A DNA stretch of 64,000 nucleotides from Sphingomonas sp. (GCF_017745215.1 NZ_JAGHZV010000001.1:62001-126000), one strand, 5' to 3'. Positions 33,798 through 45,127 are shown, counted from the first letter of the stretch. The notes: generated by a model from the sequence alone, not told the origin. Translations and numbers: made by a program.

Positions 33798-35675
33798 ATG
33801 ACTCTCGGATCGATCCAAGGCGCCGGCAAAGACGTGTCGCTCAATCGCGCCAGCCGGGTCGCCAGCTTCGCGCTGCTTGGGCTGATGCTGCTGTGCGGCC
33901 TCACCGGCATCGGCGCGGCCTGGCTCCAGAGCTCGGCGCTCAACGGCCAGAGCAAGGCGAGCGCGCTGCTCGCCAACCACGAAGAAGCCGACATGATGCA
34001 CGATGCGATCCGCAGCGACGTGCTCGCCGCCTTCCAGGCGCAGGACCCCGCGAGCGGGATCAAGCGCGCCGACGTCGAAGCCGATTTCAAGGAGCATCTC
34101 GACACGCTGCGCAAGCGCATCGCGGCCGACGGCGAGTATACCGGCTCGGCCGAAGTCGCAGCGGTGACGTCCAAGCTCGTCGAGCCGATGAACGGCTATG
34201 CCGACGGCGCCAAGGCGATCATGGAGCAGATCTGGCAGGACCCGATCGCCGCCAAGAGCCACCTCAACGAATTCTTCGCGGTCTTCCGCACGCTCGAGAC
34301 GTCGATGGCCGAAGCCACCGACGCCATCACCAGCAACGCCGAGAAGTCGACGGCGCAGGCCGAGCTGATCGGCCGCATCGCGATGGGCCTGCTGCTGGTC
34401 ACGCTGCTCGCGGGCATCGCGGGCACCGTCACGCTGATCCGCCTCGTGCGCAGCCGCGTGATCCAGCCGATCGAATCGCTCGCCGGCACGATGCGCAAGC
34501 TCGGCAGCGGCGACCTCAACGCCGACGTCACCGGCGCCGATCGCGGCGACGAGCTCGGCGACATGGCCAAGGCGATGCTCGCCTTCCGCGACCAGCTCGC
34601 CGCGGCCGAGGCCGCCAAGCAGGCGCAGGTGCAGCAGATCGTCACCGGCTTCGGCGCCGCGCTCGGCCAGCTCGCCGGCGGTGACCTCACCGCGCGGATC
34701 GATGCCGAGATGTCGGGCCCCTTCGCGCGGCTCAAGAGCGACTTCAACGACGCGGCGACCAGCCTGCGCGACCTGATCGGATCGGTCACCGAGCGCGCGG
34801 GCAACATTCGCCAGGGCTCGAGCGAGATCGCCCAGGCCAGCGAGGACCTCGCGCGCCGCACCGAGACCAATGCCTCGAACCTCGAGCGCGCCGCCAATGC
34901 GCTGCGCGAGATCGACGAGCGCATCAAGGCGACCGCGCGCGCCTCGGCCACCACGGTCGAGCGTGCGGACCGCACCATCTCAGTGGTCGGCACCGGCCGC
35001 TCGCTCGCCGGAGAGGCCGTCGACTCGATGAGCCGCGTCTCGGCGAGCGCCGAAGGCATCGATGCGGTGATCGAGGGCCTCGACAAGATCGCGTTCCAGA
35101 CGCGCGTGCTTGCGATGAACGCCGCGGTCGAGGCTGGTCGCGCCGGCGAGGCGGGCCGCGGCTTCGCGGTCGTCGCCGACCTTGTCTCGGCACTCGCGAT
35201 GCGCGCCGAGGAGGAATCGAAGCGCGCCCGCGACCAGCTCACCGTCACCCAGGCCGACATCGTCAGCGCGGTGGAAGCCGTGCGCAACGTCGACGGCGCC
35301 TTCGCCGACATCTCGTCGAACGTCGACGAGGTCCATGCGCTGCTCGAGCGGATGGCGAGCGACAACCAGGCACAGTCGACCGCGATCTCCGAGCTCAACA
35401 CCACCGTCACGACAATGGACCAGTCGACGCAGCAGAACGCTGCGATGGTCGAGGAGACTTCGGCGGCCGCGCGCAATCTCACCGACGAGGCGCAGCAGCT
35501 CGACAGCGAGGCCGGCCAGTTCCGCGTCGGCAACGCCCAGCGCCGCGCTTCGCCCGCGCCTGCGCCGCGGGCTGCCAAGCTGCCCGACCTTTCGGCGCGC
35601 GCGGTTCGCCCGCTGCCGACCGCGGCGGTGACTGCGCTGACGCCGCCCGCGGCGGACGACTGGACCAGCTTCTGA
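33798..35675 (+). CDS. methyl-accepting chemotaxis protein
   Basis: A 625-residue transmembrane chemoreceptor. TM1 is about residues 20-42; the periplasmic sensor (~43-190) is an all-helical four-helix-bundle type; TM2 is ~192-216; HAMP follows (~217-270) with a second HAMP-like segment (~290-325), then the signalling helix hairpin GLDKIAFQTRVLAMNAAVEAGRAGEAGRGFAVVA, written here as the family motif. The extreme C-terminus ends DDWTSF, which resembles the WxxF CheR/CheB docking pentapeptide. ATG 33798 was chosen for its TM and signature; a GTG at 33762 with GAGAGG 4 nt upstream would add twelve residues. A TATAAT at 33736 and hairpin GCTCCGT-CGTTGC-ACGGAGC at 33701 sit ahead. No che genes nearby. 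Confidence 0.92.
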   Translation: MTLGSIQGAGKDVSLNRASRVASFALLGLMLLCGLTGIGAAWLQSSALNGQSKASALLANHEEADMMHDAIRSDVLAAFQAQDPASGIKRADVEADFKEHLDTLRKRIAADGEYTGSAEVAAVTSKLVEPMNGYADGAKAIMEQIWQDPIAAKSHLNEFFAVFRTLETSMAEATDAITSNAEKSTAQAELIGRIAMGLLLVTLLAGIAGTVTLIRLVRSRVIQPIESLAGTMRKLGSGDLNADVTGADRGDELGDMAKAMLAFRDQLAAAEAAKQAQVQQIVTGFGAALGQLAGGDLTARIDAEMSGPFARLKSDFNDAATSLRDLIGSVTERAGNIRQGSSEIAQASEDLARRTETNASNLERAANALREIDERIKATARASATTVERADRTISVVGTGRSLAGEAVDSMSRVSASAEGIDAVIEGLDKIAFQTRVLAMNAAVEAGRAGEAGRGFAVVADLVSALAMRAEEESKRARDQLTVTQADIVSAVEAVRNVDGAFADISSNVDEVHALLERMASDNQAQSTAISELNTTVTTMDQSTQQNAAMVEETSAAARNLTDEAQQLDSEAGQFRVGNAQRRASPAPAPRAAKLPDLSARAVRPLPTAAVTALTPPAADDWTSF

Positions 35676-35685
35676 AATTTGCCCG

Positions 35686-35725
35686 GGCCGGGCGCCCCGC
35701 CGTGATCCGGCGAGTGCGCCCGGCC
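35686..35725 (+). terminator. probable terminator after the chemoreceptor
   Basis: Inverted arms GGCCGGGCGC (35686-35695) and GCGCCCGGCC (35716-35725) with a 20-nt loop that contains its own CCGCCG/CGGCGA pairing. It lies 11 nt past the stop. No T-run, so Rho-independent function is uncertain. Confidence 0.5.
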
Positions 35726-35741
35726 ATCCTCTCACTTCGTT

Positions 35742-35767
35742 AGCCCCTCCCCTTCAGGGGAGGGGCT
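35742..35767. repeat. short copy of the G-rich hairpin repeat
   Basis: AGCCCCTCCCC-TTCA-GGGGAGGGGCT, a perfect 11-bp stem identical to the core of the inverted repeat at 20631. It sits between convergent genes. Confidence 0.85.
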
Positions 35768-35803
35768 TGCATGCTCCAGCGTTCAACCTGATCGAAGCCG
35801 AGG

Positions 35804-36136
35804 CTAACTCGGCAGGCGGGTGAGCTCGCGCATCAGCTCGCGTGAAATCGGTTCGGCGAAGCGGCAGCCGATCTGCTCGCCGTCGTTCCACACCACGGTG
35901 GCGGGAACGGCGACCTCGCCTTCGAAGCTCAGCCAGAGATTCGTGCCTTCGTCATGGCGCGCGCGGCAGATCAGCCGGCAGCCATAGACCGAGACGTCGT
36001 GGAGCTGGGCCGAGGTCGCGCGGCCGCCGCGGCGCTGCACCGTCGCGGACTTGAGCAGCACCAGCCGCCGCGGGGCGCCGCGCAACTCGATCGAAGCGGG
36101 TGCGACGGTGCGATAGGCCGTCAATCTGGTCGCCAT
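35804..36136 (-). CDS. PilZ-domain protein
   Basis: A 110-residue cytoplasmic protein. LHDVSVYGCRLICRARHDEG and PATVVWNDGEQIGCRFAEPI resemble the PilZ fold, with D/NxSxxG and an upstream Arg-rich loop (VQRRGGRATS), the places used for cyclic-di-GMP binding. It might respond to c-di-GMP, with the nearby chemoreceptor suggesting a motility context, but it is on the opposite strand and the binding residues (RxxxR) are only partly convincing. Confidence 0.75.
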   Translation of the reverse strand: MATRLTAYRTVAPASIELRGAPRRLVLLKSATVQRRGGRATSAQLHDVSVYGCRLICRARHDEGTNLWLSFEGEVAVPATVVWNDGEQIGCRFAEPISRELMRELTRLPS

Positions 36137-36186
36137 CCTACCCCCAATCCTGGGGGCAAGTTGAACATCAAAGACTTACAGCTCGC

Positions 36187-37647
36187 TTAAACGCCGTCGT
36201 TAACGGCAAGCGCGGCGCTAACCTTCCTGGCATCCGCGCCGTGGAGCCCCAGCTTGCTGCGCCGCCAGAGCACGTCCTCAGCATCGCGAGCCCATTCGCG
36301 GTCGCGCATCCAGCGGACTTCGAGCTCGGTCAGGCCCGCGCCCAGGTCCGCGCCGAGGCCCGCTTCATCCTCGACGCTTTCGAGCATCTCGCCGAGCCGG
36401 TCGCCATAGGCGTGCGCCATCCGCCGCGCGCGCGCCGCGCCAAGGAAGGGCCAGCGCGCCTCGATTTCGCGGAGAAAGGCCTCGAAGTCCGCGATCGCGC
36501 CACCGGGGAAGACGCGTGCGCGGGTGCGCGGCGTCGGTTCGACGCTGAGTAAAGGTCCAATCTTCTCAATTGCTTCCTCGGCGAGTGCGCGCGCCGTGGT
36601 GATCTTGCCGCCGAACACCGAGAGCAGCGGTGGGCCCGCATGATCGACTTCGAGCAGATAGTCGCGCGTCACCGATTGCGCCTTGGCGGAGCCGTCGTCG
36701 TGCAGCGGGCGCACGCCCGACCAGCGCCAGGCGACGTCGTCGGGCGCGACCTGGCGCACGAAATAACGGTTCGCAGCAGCGCAGAGATAATCGACTTCCT
36801 CTTGCGAACAGTTCGCATCTTCGGGGTGTTCGACCGCGATGTCGGTGGTGCCGATCTCGGTGAATCCGTCCTCATAAGGGATTGCAAACACGATCCTTCT
36901 GTCCGGCTGCTGGAAGATATAGGCATGGTCGCTGTCGAACAGCCGCGGCACCACGATGTGGCTGCCTTTCACCAGACGGACTTGCGAACGAGTCGCAACT
37001 TCGAGCTTATCGAGAATAATTCGCACCCACGGGCCGGCGGCGTTGGCCAGCGCGCGCGCCTCGACCGCGCGTCCGTCGGACAATTCGGCACGCCAGAGCC
37101 CGTTTTCGCGGCGCGCCGACAGCAATTCGGTCCGCGTCGCGATTTCCGCCCCGTTCGCGGCGGCGTCGAGCGCGTTCGCCAGCGTCAGCCGCGCATCGTC
37201 GACCCGGGCGTCCGAATAGACGAAGCCGCGATGATCGCCCGACAGCGGATCGGCGAACGCCATATCGCTCGCGCGCAGGCCCCGCGAGCGCGGCAGCGAG
37301 GATCTGCCGGCGAGCAGGTCGTAGAGCAGCAGTCCCGCGCGCACCATCCACCAGGGCCTCAGCGCATGCGCATGCGGCAGCACGAAGGTGAGCGGGCGGA
37401 TCAGGTGCGGTGCCGCCGCGAGCATCCGCTCGCGCTCGTGCAACGCCTCGCGCACCAGGCGGAACTCAAAGGTCTCAAGATAGCGCAGCCCGCCGTGGAT
37501 CAGCTTGGTCGAGGCCGAGCTGGTGTGGCTGGCGAGGTCGTCCTTCTCGACGAGCAGCACCTTCAGGCCGTTCAGCGCTGCCTCGCGTGCGATCGCGCAG
37601 CCGTTGATCCCGCCGCCGATGATCAGGAGGTCGTACGCCACCTGCAC
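36187..37647 (-). CDS. glpD: aerobic glycerol-3-phosphate dehydrogenase
   Basis: A 486-residue membrane-associated FAD enzyme that oxidises glycerol-3-phosphate to DHAP and passes electrons to ubiquinone. YDLLIIGGGINGCAIAREAA is the FAD motif; SASTKLIHGGLRYLETFEF, LTLANALDAAANGAEI and IVFAIPYEDGFTEIGTTD are family signatures; the C-terminal helical DAO_C domain follows (~380-486). It is 31 nt downstream of a carbonic anhydrase gene on the same strand, so the two may be co-transcribed. Confidence 0.96.
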   Translation of the reverse strand: MQVAYDLLIIGGGINGCAIAREAALNGLKVLLVEKDDLASHTSSASTKLIHGGLRYLETFEFRLVREALHERERMLAAAPHLIRPLTFVLPHAHALRPWWMVRAGLLLYDLLAGRSSLPRSRGLRASDMAFADPLSGDHRGFVYSDARVDDARLTLANALDAAANGAEIATRTELLSARRENGLWRAELSDGRAVEARALANAAGPWVRIILDKLEVATRSQVRLVKGSHIVVPRLFDSDHAYIFQQPDRRIVFAIPYEDGFTEIGTTDIAVEHPEDANCSQEEVDYLCAAANRYFVRQVAPDDVAWRWSGVRPLHDDGSAKAQSVTRDYLLEVDHAGPPLLSVFGGKITTARALAEEAIEKIGPLLSVEPTPRTRARVFPGGAIADFEAFLREIEARWPFLGAARARRMAHAYGDRLGEMLESVEDEAGLGADLGAGLTELEVRWMRDREWARDAEDVLWRRSKLGLHGADARKVSAALAVNDGV

Positions 37648-37678
37648 GGCATAGCGGGCGCCCCGGCGTTGCGGAAGC

Positions 37679-38392
37679 TCAGCTCGCGCGTTGCGGCGCC
37701 CAGTTCACCTTGCCCGTCTCTAGGTCGTAGATCGCCGGCACGATCTTGAGGTGACCGTCCTCCAGCTTGGGATGGAGCACCGGCTGGTTCGGGTCCTTGA
37801 GAGTGTCGGTCACCCGGAAGACGTTCTCGATCGTGGTGGCGTCGGTCCAGGTGGCGCTGCCGCGGCGCGTACGCGTCCAGACAGCGGCGGAAACGAGCGG
37901 CAGCACCATGCCTTCCAGGCTGCCCGGAAGCGGCTTGCCGGTCTCGGCGATTCCCGTCGCCGCTTCGGCCGCGCCGCATCTGGTGTGGCCGAGCACGACG
38001 ATCAGCGGCACGCAGACGTTGCCCACGGCATATTCGAGGCTGCCGAGCGCCTGCGGGTTGGCGACGGTGGTGCCGGCGTTGCGCACGACGAACAGTTCGC
38101 CGAGCCCGGCCTGGAAGACCTGCTCGGGCGCGGCGCGGCTGTCCGAGCAGCAGAGGATCGCCGCGAAGGGCGTCTGCTTCACCGCGATCGTCCGGCGGCG
38201 CGTGTCGCTCATGTCATAGTCGCGCGGCTTCGCGTTGTTGGCGAAATAGTCGTTTCCTTTCCGAAGCTTGTCGAGCGCTTCGTCGGGTGTGCACGGCGGT
38301 TCGCAATCCGCCGCCCGGCCTCGCGCCGGAAGCATTGCCGTCAGCGCGAGCGTGCTGCCCGCCCCGATCAGCGATCGTCTGGAAACCTGCAT
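37679..38392 (-). CDS. Tat-exported beta-carbonic anhydrase
   Basis: A 237-residue zinc enzyme (CO2 + H2O to bicarbonate). The start at ATG 38392 gives MQVSRRSLIGAGSTLALTAM, with a twin-arginine motif (SRRSLIG), so it is probably exported to the periplasm. Zinc ligands are visible: AAILCCSDSR (Cys, with Asp-Arg dyad) and VVLGHTRCGAAEAA (His and Cys). RNAGTTVANPQALGSLEYAV is the family core. Periplasmic beta-type enzymes are less usual than cytoplasmic ones. It is directly upstream of glpD. Confidence 0.93.
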   Translation of the reverse strand: MQVSRRSLIGAGSTLALTAMLPARGRAADCEPPCTPDEALDKLRKGNDYFANNAKPRDYDMSDTRRRTIAVKQTPFAAILCCSDSRAAPEQVFQAGLGELFVVRNAGTTVANPQALGSLEYAVGNVCVPLIVVLGHTRCGAAEAATGIAETGKPLPGSLEGMVLPLVSAAVWTRTRRGSATWTDATTIENVFRVTDTLKDPNQPVLHPKLEDGHLKIVPAIYDLETGKVNWAPQRAS

Positions 38393-38504
38393 CGCACTCC
38401 CCCTCGAGCGCCGCCTTTGTCCCCGCGCCTTATATGCGAATCGTTGCAGGCTCGCCACGAGATGGAGTTGGATTGGACGCAATTTATCCCTATCTCGGGG
38501 CCCA

Positions 38505-40805
<2,301 letters not shown>

Positions 40806-40862
40806 TTTGACGCCGCCCGGCGCCGGCCGCATGCTGGCGCCATGGTTCTCGGGGGAGTTCAA

Positions 40863-41243
40863 ATGTCGTTGATTCGCTTGCTCGCGCCGCTCGCGCTCCT
40901 GCTCACGCCTGCTGTCGCGCTGGCGCAGGACGCCAACCAGACGCCCACCCAGGCCGTGGCGCAGGGGATGCAGCCGCTGGTCGGCCAGATGTTCGAGGGC
41001 GGGATCAAGATCCATGCGGTCGCCGCCGAGAGCGACGTGCTCGTCGTCACCGTCGACGCGACCCAGGGCTGGAGCGGCCTGTCGCGCGATGAGGCGGTCC
41101 AGTCCTTCCTCGGCGGCTTCTGCGGCGGAAGCGACAACAGCGACTTCTTCAAGGCCAATGGCCTTCGGATCGACACGCTCGATCGCGGCGCGAGCCTGAC
41201 GAAGGGCCAAGTGCTCCGCGCCTGCCCGCCCAAGGCGAAATAA
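40863..41243 (+). CDS. secreted protein of unknown function
   Basis: A 126-residue protein. ATG 40863 with GGGGAG 5 nt upstream gives MSLIRLLAPLALLLTPAVALA, a signal peptide. The mature part has TQGWSGLSRDEAVQSFLGGF and two Cys (GFCGGS and RACPPK) that could form a disulfide. It is probably periplasmic. Not a recognised family. Next gene starts 3 nt later. Confidence 0.78.
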   Translation: MSLIRLLAPLALLLTPAVALAQDANQTPTQAVAQGMQPLVGQMFEGGIKIHAVAAESDVLVVTVDATQGWSGLSRDEAVQSFLGGFCGGSDNSDFFKANGLRIDTLDRGASLTKGQVLRACPPKAK

Positions 41244-41246
41244 GCG

Positions 41247-41552
41247 ATGGCGACCGCCGCCGCAGCAGCCGGTGCCGCGCGGGCTCGCCGGCAGATCATC
41301 GCCTATTTTCACGCGACGCATGCGATCGGCGCCGAGGATGCGGTCGCCTATCAGCCGCAGCGCTTCGTCGAGCAGCGCGTGTTCGACCGGATGCTTCGCT
41401 CCGGCGTGGTGCGCCAGGCGGGCGAGGGACGCTACTGGCTAGACCTCGACGCGCTGAGGGCCGAGGAGGAGCGGCGCCGGCGAATCATGGTGCCGGTGCT
41501 GATCGCGGTCAGCGTGGCGATGGCGGTGATCCTGGTGTTGTTCTACCGCTAG
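41247..41552 (+). CDS. small winged-helix-like protein with C-terminal TM
   Basis: A 101-residue protein, ATG 41247, 3 nt after the preceding stop. It has AEDAVAYQPQRFVEQRVFDR and LRSGVVRQAGEGRYWLDLDA, the helix-helix-wing pattern of a winged-helix, and a C-terminal TM (MVPVLIAVSVAMAVILVLFY, ~80-99). It would face the cytoplasm as a tail-anchored protein. Function unknown; DNA binding is not established. Confidence 0.75.
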   Translation: MATAAAAAGAARARRQIIAYFHATHAIGAEDAVAYQPQRFVEQRVFDRMLRSGVVRQAGEGRYWLDLDALRAEEERRRRIMVPVLIAVSVAMAVILVLFYR

Positions 41553-41577
41553 GGTCGATCGAAGTTCGGCCGGCGTT

Positions 41578-41723
41578 GCCGAGTCGCTGCGTGCTCGACG
41601 GCCCAAGAGTCACAAGAGTCACAACCCGTCGCCGGGATTCCAGTGCCTGATTGCTGCCAGGTTCAAAGAGCGGCCGGATTGTTCCAGCCGCGCCAGCCAA
41701 GCAGGCGAAATCCTACATTGCAA
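41578..41723. repeat. ~150-bp repeated intergenic element, copy B
   Basis: Inverted relative to the copy at 24438. Read on the minus strand it has TTGCAA..TAGGATTTCG, then GGCGACGGGT, the tandem GTGACTCTTGTGACTCTT (as AAGAGTCAC twice at 41605-41622) and GCGACTCGGC. The middle part is diverged. No coding support. Confidence 0.75.
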
Positions 41724-41808
41724 GCCGGGCTGTCCGGACGCCGTTTCGCCGACGGAGTCTCCGGCGTCGTCGCCTGGCATCGCGCTCCCCAAGGCCGATC
41801 CGGCCTGA

Positions 41809-42972
41809 TCACTCGACCGAGAAACGCAGCCCCGCCTTGGCCTCGAGCCGCTTCACCAGCGGCGGCGCCATGATCGCACCCGGGGTGAACACCCCGCCCG
41901 GCCCCGAGACCTCCTCGACCAGGCAGAGCGCCGCCTCGGCGATCATCTTGCTCGTCGAACCATAGCCCGGGTCGCGATCGCCGGTGACGGTAGCAGTCAC
42001 GCGCTTGCCGTCGGGCATCTCGGCGACGAAGAGAATCTCGTAGAGCCCCGCCTCGCGCTCTTCCTTGGTCGGGCCTTCGCCCGGCTTGGGGCCGCCGTCG
42101 CCCTGGCCGATCTGGGGCAGCCTGGCGATCGCTTCCGCCGCGGCCTTGCCGAGCTCGCCCAGGCCCGGGGCGATCATCATCTCGTCATACTGGAAGTCGG
42201 TGCCATAGGGATGGCCGGCCAGCGCATTGGTGCGATGGACGTTCTTGGTGTTGATCACCGCCATCACGAAGGGCGCGACCCAGGCGCCGACTGCCTCGTC
42301 ATAATGGGGCAGCGCGCCATTGGGCTGGTGCGGGCCGGCGAAGCCCGGCGTGAGCGCGAAGGGATCGAGCAGCAGCTTGAGGATCGAGGGATCGCGCGCC
42401 GCCGCGGCCATGCTCGCCTTGGCGCTCGCCGCGGTGCCGCCCGAGAAGGTGCCCTTCATCTGCTTGATCCGGCCGCGGACGCGCGGCGCCGGCGCGCCGA
42501 ACCGCTCGATCGCCGCCTGTTCGGCCACCCAGACGCCGAGGTCGAAGGGGATCGAATCGAAGCCGCAGGAGAAGACGATCCGCGCGCCGCTCGCCCTGGC
42601 CGCGGCGTCGTATTTGTCGATCATCTGGCGCATCCACGCCGGCTCGCCGCAGAGGTCGACATAGCCGGTGCCCGCTTCGACGCAGGCGGCAAGGATCGGC
42701 TCGCCGTAGAGCTGGTACGGCCCGACGGTGGTGATGACGCAGCGCGTTCGCCCCACGAGCGCGAGCAGCGCGGCGGGATCGTCGGCATTAGCAGTGAGCA
42801 GGGGGATGTCGGCGGGCGCGCCGATCTCGTCGCGGACCTGCTGGAGCTTGGTGAGCGAGCGCCCCGCCATCGCCCACTTCAGGCCGCCCGGATAGGTCGC
42901 GGCGAGATATTCGGCGACGAGGCGGCCGGTATAGCCGGTGGCGCCATAGACGATGATGTCGAACTCAGCCAT
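41809..42972 (-). CDS. saccharopine-dehydrogenase-like NAD(P)-binding reductase
   Basis: A 387-residue protein. FDIIVYGATGYTGRLVAEYL is the Rossmann motif of the saccharopine dehydrogenase / trans-acting enoyl reductase-like family; CVITTVGPYQLYGEPILAAC and YVDLCGEPAWM are family signatures. RIVFSCGFDSIPFDLGV matches too. Possible roles include lipid-linked enoyl reduction; the substrate is not determined. Single-gene unit. Confidence 0.87.
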   Translation of the reverse strand: MAEFDIIVYGATGYTGRLVAEYLAATYPGGLKWAMAGRSLTKLQQVRDEIGAPADIPLLTANADDPAALLALVGRTRCVITTVGPYQLYGEPILAACVEAGTGYVDLCGEPAWMRQMIDKYDAAARASGARIVFSCGFDSIPFDLGVWVAEQAAIERFGAPAPRVRGRIKQMKGTFSGGTAASAKASMAAAARDPSILKLLLDPFALTPGFAGPHQPNGALPHYDEAVGAWVAPFVMAVINTKNVHRTNALAGHPYGTDFQYDEMMIAPGLGELGKAAAEAIARLPQIGQGDGGPKPGEGPTKEEREAGLYEILFVAEMPDGKRVTATVTGDRDPGYGSTSKMIAEAALCLVEEVSGPGGVFTPGAIMAPPLVKRLEAKAGLRFSVE

Positions 42973-43314
42973 TGCGGCCCCTCTCCCGTGGTTGGAGAGG
43001 GCATACCCGAAATTCTAAATTTCACAACGCCGAGTCGCGCTGTTGGCGAAGCGGCGTTCTTCGGCGGTGGGATTCACAAGCCTATCCCTAGATATGGTCG
43101 CGCCAGCCCAATGGCCGCCTCCGCTTGCAAGCCAGGCTGCTAAGACCGGCGGCGGCGACATCCCGCGGGCATCGGGCAGCCATCGATCCAGACAGCGCGA
43201 CTCCCGCCCGCCCGATGCCGCCGGTCTCGATGTTCGAGCCAGTGACGTGCGTCTCGGTCCACGGATGCGGACGGCCGTTCCCCCAGTCGCCCGCCAACAG
43301 GAAGGAACGATGGG
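42973..43314. other. intergenic region, nothing recognised
   Basis: Spacer between two divergent genes. A short ORF is open here but lacks a family or a strong ribosome site; it is treated as chance in high-GC DNA. GGAAGGAAC before 43315 is the ribosome-binding site of the epoxide hydrolase gene. Confidence 0.5.
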
Positions 43315-44712
43315 ATGAACACACGCAATGCCAGGAAGCTGGTCGGTCTGCTCGCCGCCACGGTTGCCTTCTACGTCCCCGCCCAGGCCTTCGCGGCGCC
43401 CGGCGGCGAAACCGGTCACGGCGCGGCCACCGCCGAGCGCTCAGGCACCACCGCGACGCGGCACCAGCCCGGCGCGAGCACGCCGGCGATCCCGCTCGGC
43501 GCCGATTCCGCGACGCTCGGCCAGCCCGACGACGACAGCGCGATCCGCCCCTTCAGCTTCCACGCCCCCGACGAAGCGCTCGCCGACCTCCGTAGCCGCA
43601 TCCGCGCGACCAAATGGCCCGAGCGCGAGACGGTGAGCGATCCCAGCCAGGGCGTCCAGCTCGCGACGCTCCAGAAGCTCGCGGCCTATTGGGGCAGCAA
43701 GGACTATGACTGGCGCAAGGCCGAGGCGCGGCTGAACGCGCTGCCGCAGTTCACCACCCGGATCGACGGGCTCAACATCCACTTCATCCACGTCCGCTCG
43801 AAGGTGAAGGGCGCGCTGCCGGTGATCATCACCCATGGCTGGCCGGGATCGATCCTCGAGCAGATCAAGATCATCGACCTGCTCACCAACCCCATGGCGC
43901 ACGGCGGCACCGAGGCTGACGCGTTCGACGTGATCATCCCCTCGCTCCCCGGCTACGGCTTCTCGGAGAAGCCGGGCGCGACCGGCTGGGACCCGCAGCG
44001 CGTCGCGCGCGCCTGGGTCGTGCTGATGCAGCGGCTCGGCTACACGCGCTACGTCGCGCAGGGCGGCGACTGGGGCAATGCGGTGACCGAGCAGATGGCG
44101 CTGCTCCAGCCGCCGGGGCTGATCGGCATCCACACCAACATGCCGGCGACCTTGCCCGACGCGGTGTCGACCGCGCTCCAGTTCGGCCAGCCGGCGCCCG
44201 CCGGGCTCTCGGCCGAGGAGAAGGCGGCGTGGGACCAGCTCGACTATTTCTACAAGCACGGCCTCGGCTATGCGCAGGAAATGGCGAACCGCCCGCAGAC
44301 GCTCTATGCGATCGCGGATTCGCCGGTGGGTCTCGCCGCCTGGATGATCGACCATGACGAGCGCAGCTACGAGCTGATCGCGCGCGTGTTCGACGGCCAG
44401 CCGGAAGGGCTGACGCGCGACGACATCCTCGACAACATCACGCTCTACTGGCTGACCAACACCGCGGTCTCCTCGGCGCGGCTCTATTGGGAGAGCAAGC
44501 TGGCGTTCTTCGCGCCCAAGGGGATCCAGATCCCGGTGGCGCTCAGCATCTATCCCGACGAGCTCTATTCGGCGCCGCGCAGCTGGGCGGAAAAGGCCTA
44601 TCCCAAGCTGATCTACTACAACCGGCTGCCCAAGGGCGGGCATTTCGCCGCCTGGGAGCAGCCAGACTTTTTCGCCTCGGAGCTGCGCAACGCCTTCCGC
44701 TCGTTGCGCTGA
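43315..44712 (+). CDS. exported epoxide hydrolase
   Basis: A 465-residue alpha/beta hydrolase of the microsomal epoxide hydrolase-like group. Signal peptide ends at ...VPAQAFA (~27). The N-terminal EHN domain has PFSFHAPDEALADLRSRI and TKWPERETV. The oxyanion motif is ITHGWPGSILEQ; the nucleophile Asp is in QGGDWGNAVTEQM; the catalytic Tyr pair and His lie in the C-terminal part, with KGGHFAAWEQPDFFA carrying the His. Presumably acts in the periplasm on xenobiotic or terpenoid epoxides. Confidence 0.93.
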   Translation: MNTRNARKLVGLLAATVAFYVPAQAFAAPGGETGHGAATAERSGTTATRHQPGASTPAIPLGADSATLGQPDDDSAIRPFSFHAPDEALADLRSRIRATKWPERETVSDPSQGVQLATLQKLAAYWGSKDYDWRKAEARLNALPQFTTRIDGLNIHFIHVRSKVKGALPVIITHGWPGSILEQIKIIDLLTNPMAHGGTEADAFDVIIPSLPGYGFSEKPGATGWDPQRVARAWVVLMQRLGYTRYVAQGGDWGNAVTEQMALLQPPGLIGIHTNMPATLPDAVSTALQFGQPAPAGLSAEEKAAWDQLDYFYKHGLGYAQEMANRPQTLYAIADSPVGLAAWMIDHDERSYELIARVFDGQPEGLTRDDILDNITLYWLTNTAVSSARLYWESKLAFFAPKGIQIPVALSIYPDELYSAPRSWAEKAYPKLIYYNRLPKGGHFAAWEQPDFFASELRNAFRSLR

Positions 44713-44730
44713 TCGACGGAGAAGGGGAAG

Positions 44731-44752
44731 GGGCGGCGCTTGCCCGCCGCCC
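44731..44752 (+). terminator. possible terminator after epoxide hydrolase
   Basis: Stem GGGCGGCG / CGCCGCCC with loop CTTGCC, followed by TTG. GC-rich hairpin 18 nt past the stop, without a T-run. Confidence 0.5.
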
Positions 44753-44821
44753 TTGCATCGCTCGCGGCGGATATCCCGCGCAGCGATCCGGTTCTATGAC
44801 CGTCGCGCTACGGAGAAGGCG

Positions 44822-45127
44822 ATGGTCTGGGACTTGCGGCGCGCGCTGCTGAAGAAGGAAGAGGTCGAGTCCGCGCGGCTGATGGACTTCGAGTTCCGCC
44901 TGCGCGCGCGGTCGCTCCGGACGCTGGGCGAGGCGCTGGGGCTCCATTCCGCCGAACTGGCGCGGCGCAGCGTGGTCGAGTCCGACGCGGCGATCCTCCA
45001 GGCACTGTCCGACGAGGGCAGGGGATCGGTGGAGACGCTCGCCGCGACGCTTGCGGAGTGCCGCGAGGCGGTGCGGCGCGAGCTGATCGCCGAGCGCGGG
45101 GATCCGACACCAAACCGGTTGGCATAG
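44822..45127 (+). CDS. small soluble protein of unknown function
   Basis: A 101-residue protein. ATG 44822 has GGAG 6 nt upstream, favouring it over the longer frame at 44753. It has two helical segments, EVESARLMDFEFRLRARSLR and LAARRSVVESDAAILQALSD-like stretches, with many acidic and arginine residues. No named family. It ends 50 nt before the padR gene and may be transcribed with the epoxide hydrolase unit or independently. Confidence 0.6.
   Translation: MVWDLRRALLKKEEVESARLMDFEFRLRARSLRTLGEALGLHSAELARRSVVESDAAILQALSDEGRGSVETLAATLAECREAVRRELIAERGDPTPNRLA

Noticed and set aside
34196..35578. A 460-codon Ser/Arg-rich frame opposite the chemoreceptor
   Set aside because: Composition is that of a complement of helical coding DNA; the chemoreceptor on the other strand has clear signature motifs.
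43043..43318. 91-codon plus-strand frame before the epoxide hydrolase
   Set aside because: No ribosome site, no recognisable fold, and it overlaps the real start of the next gene.
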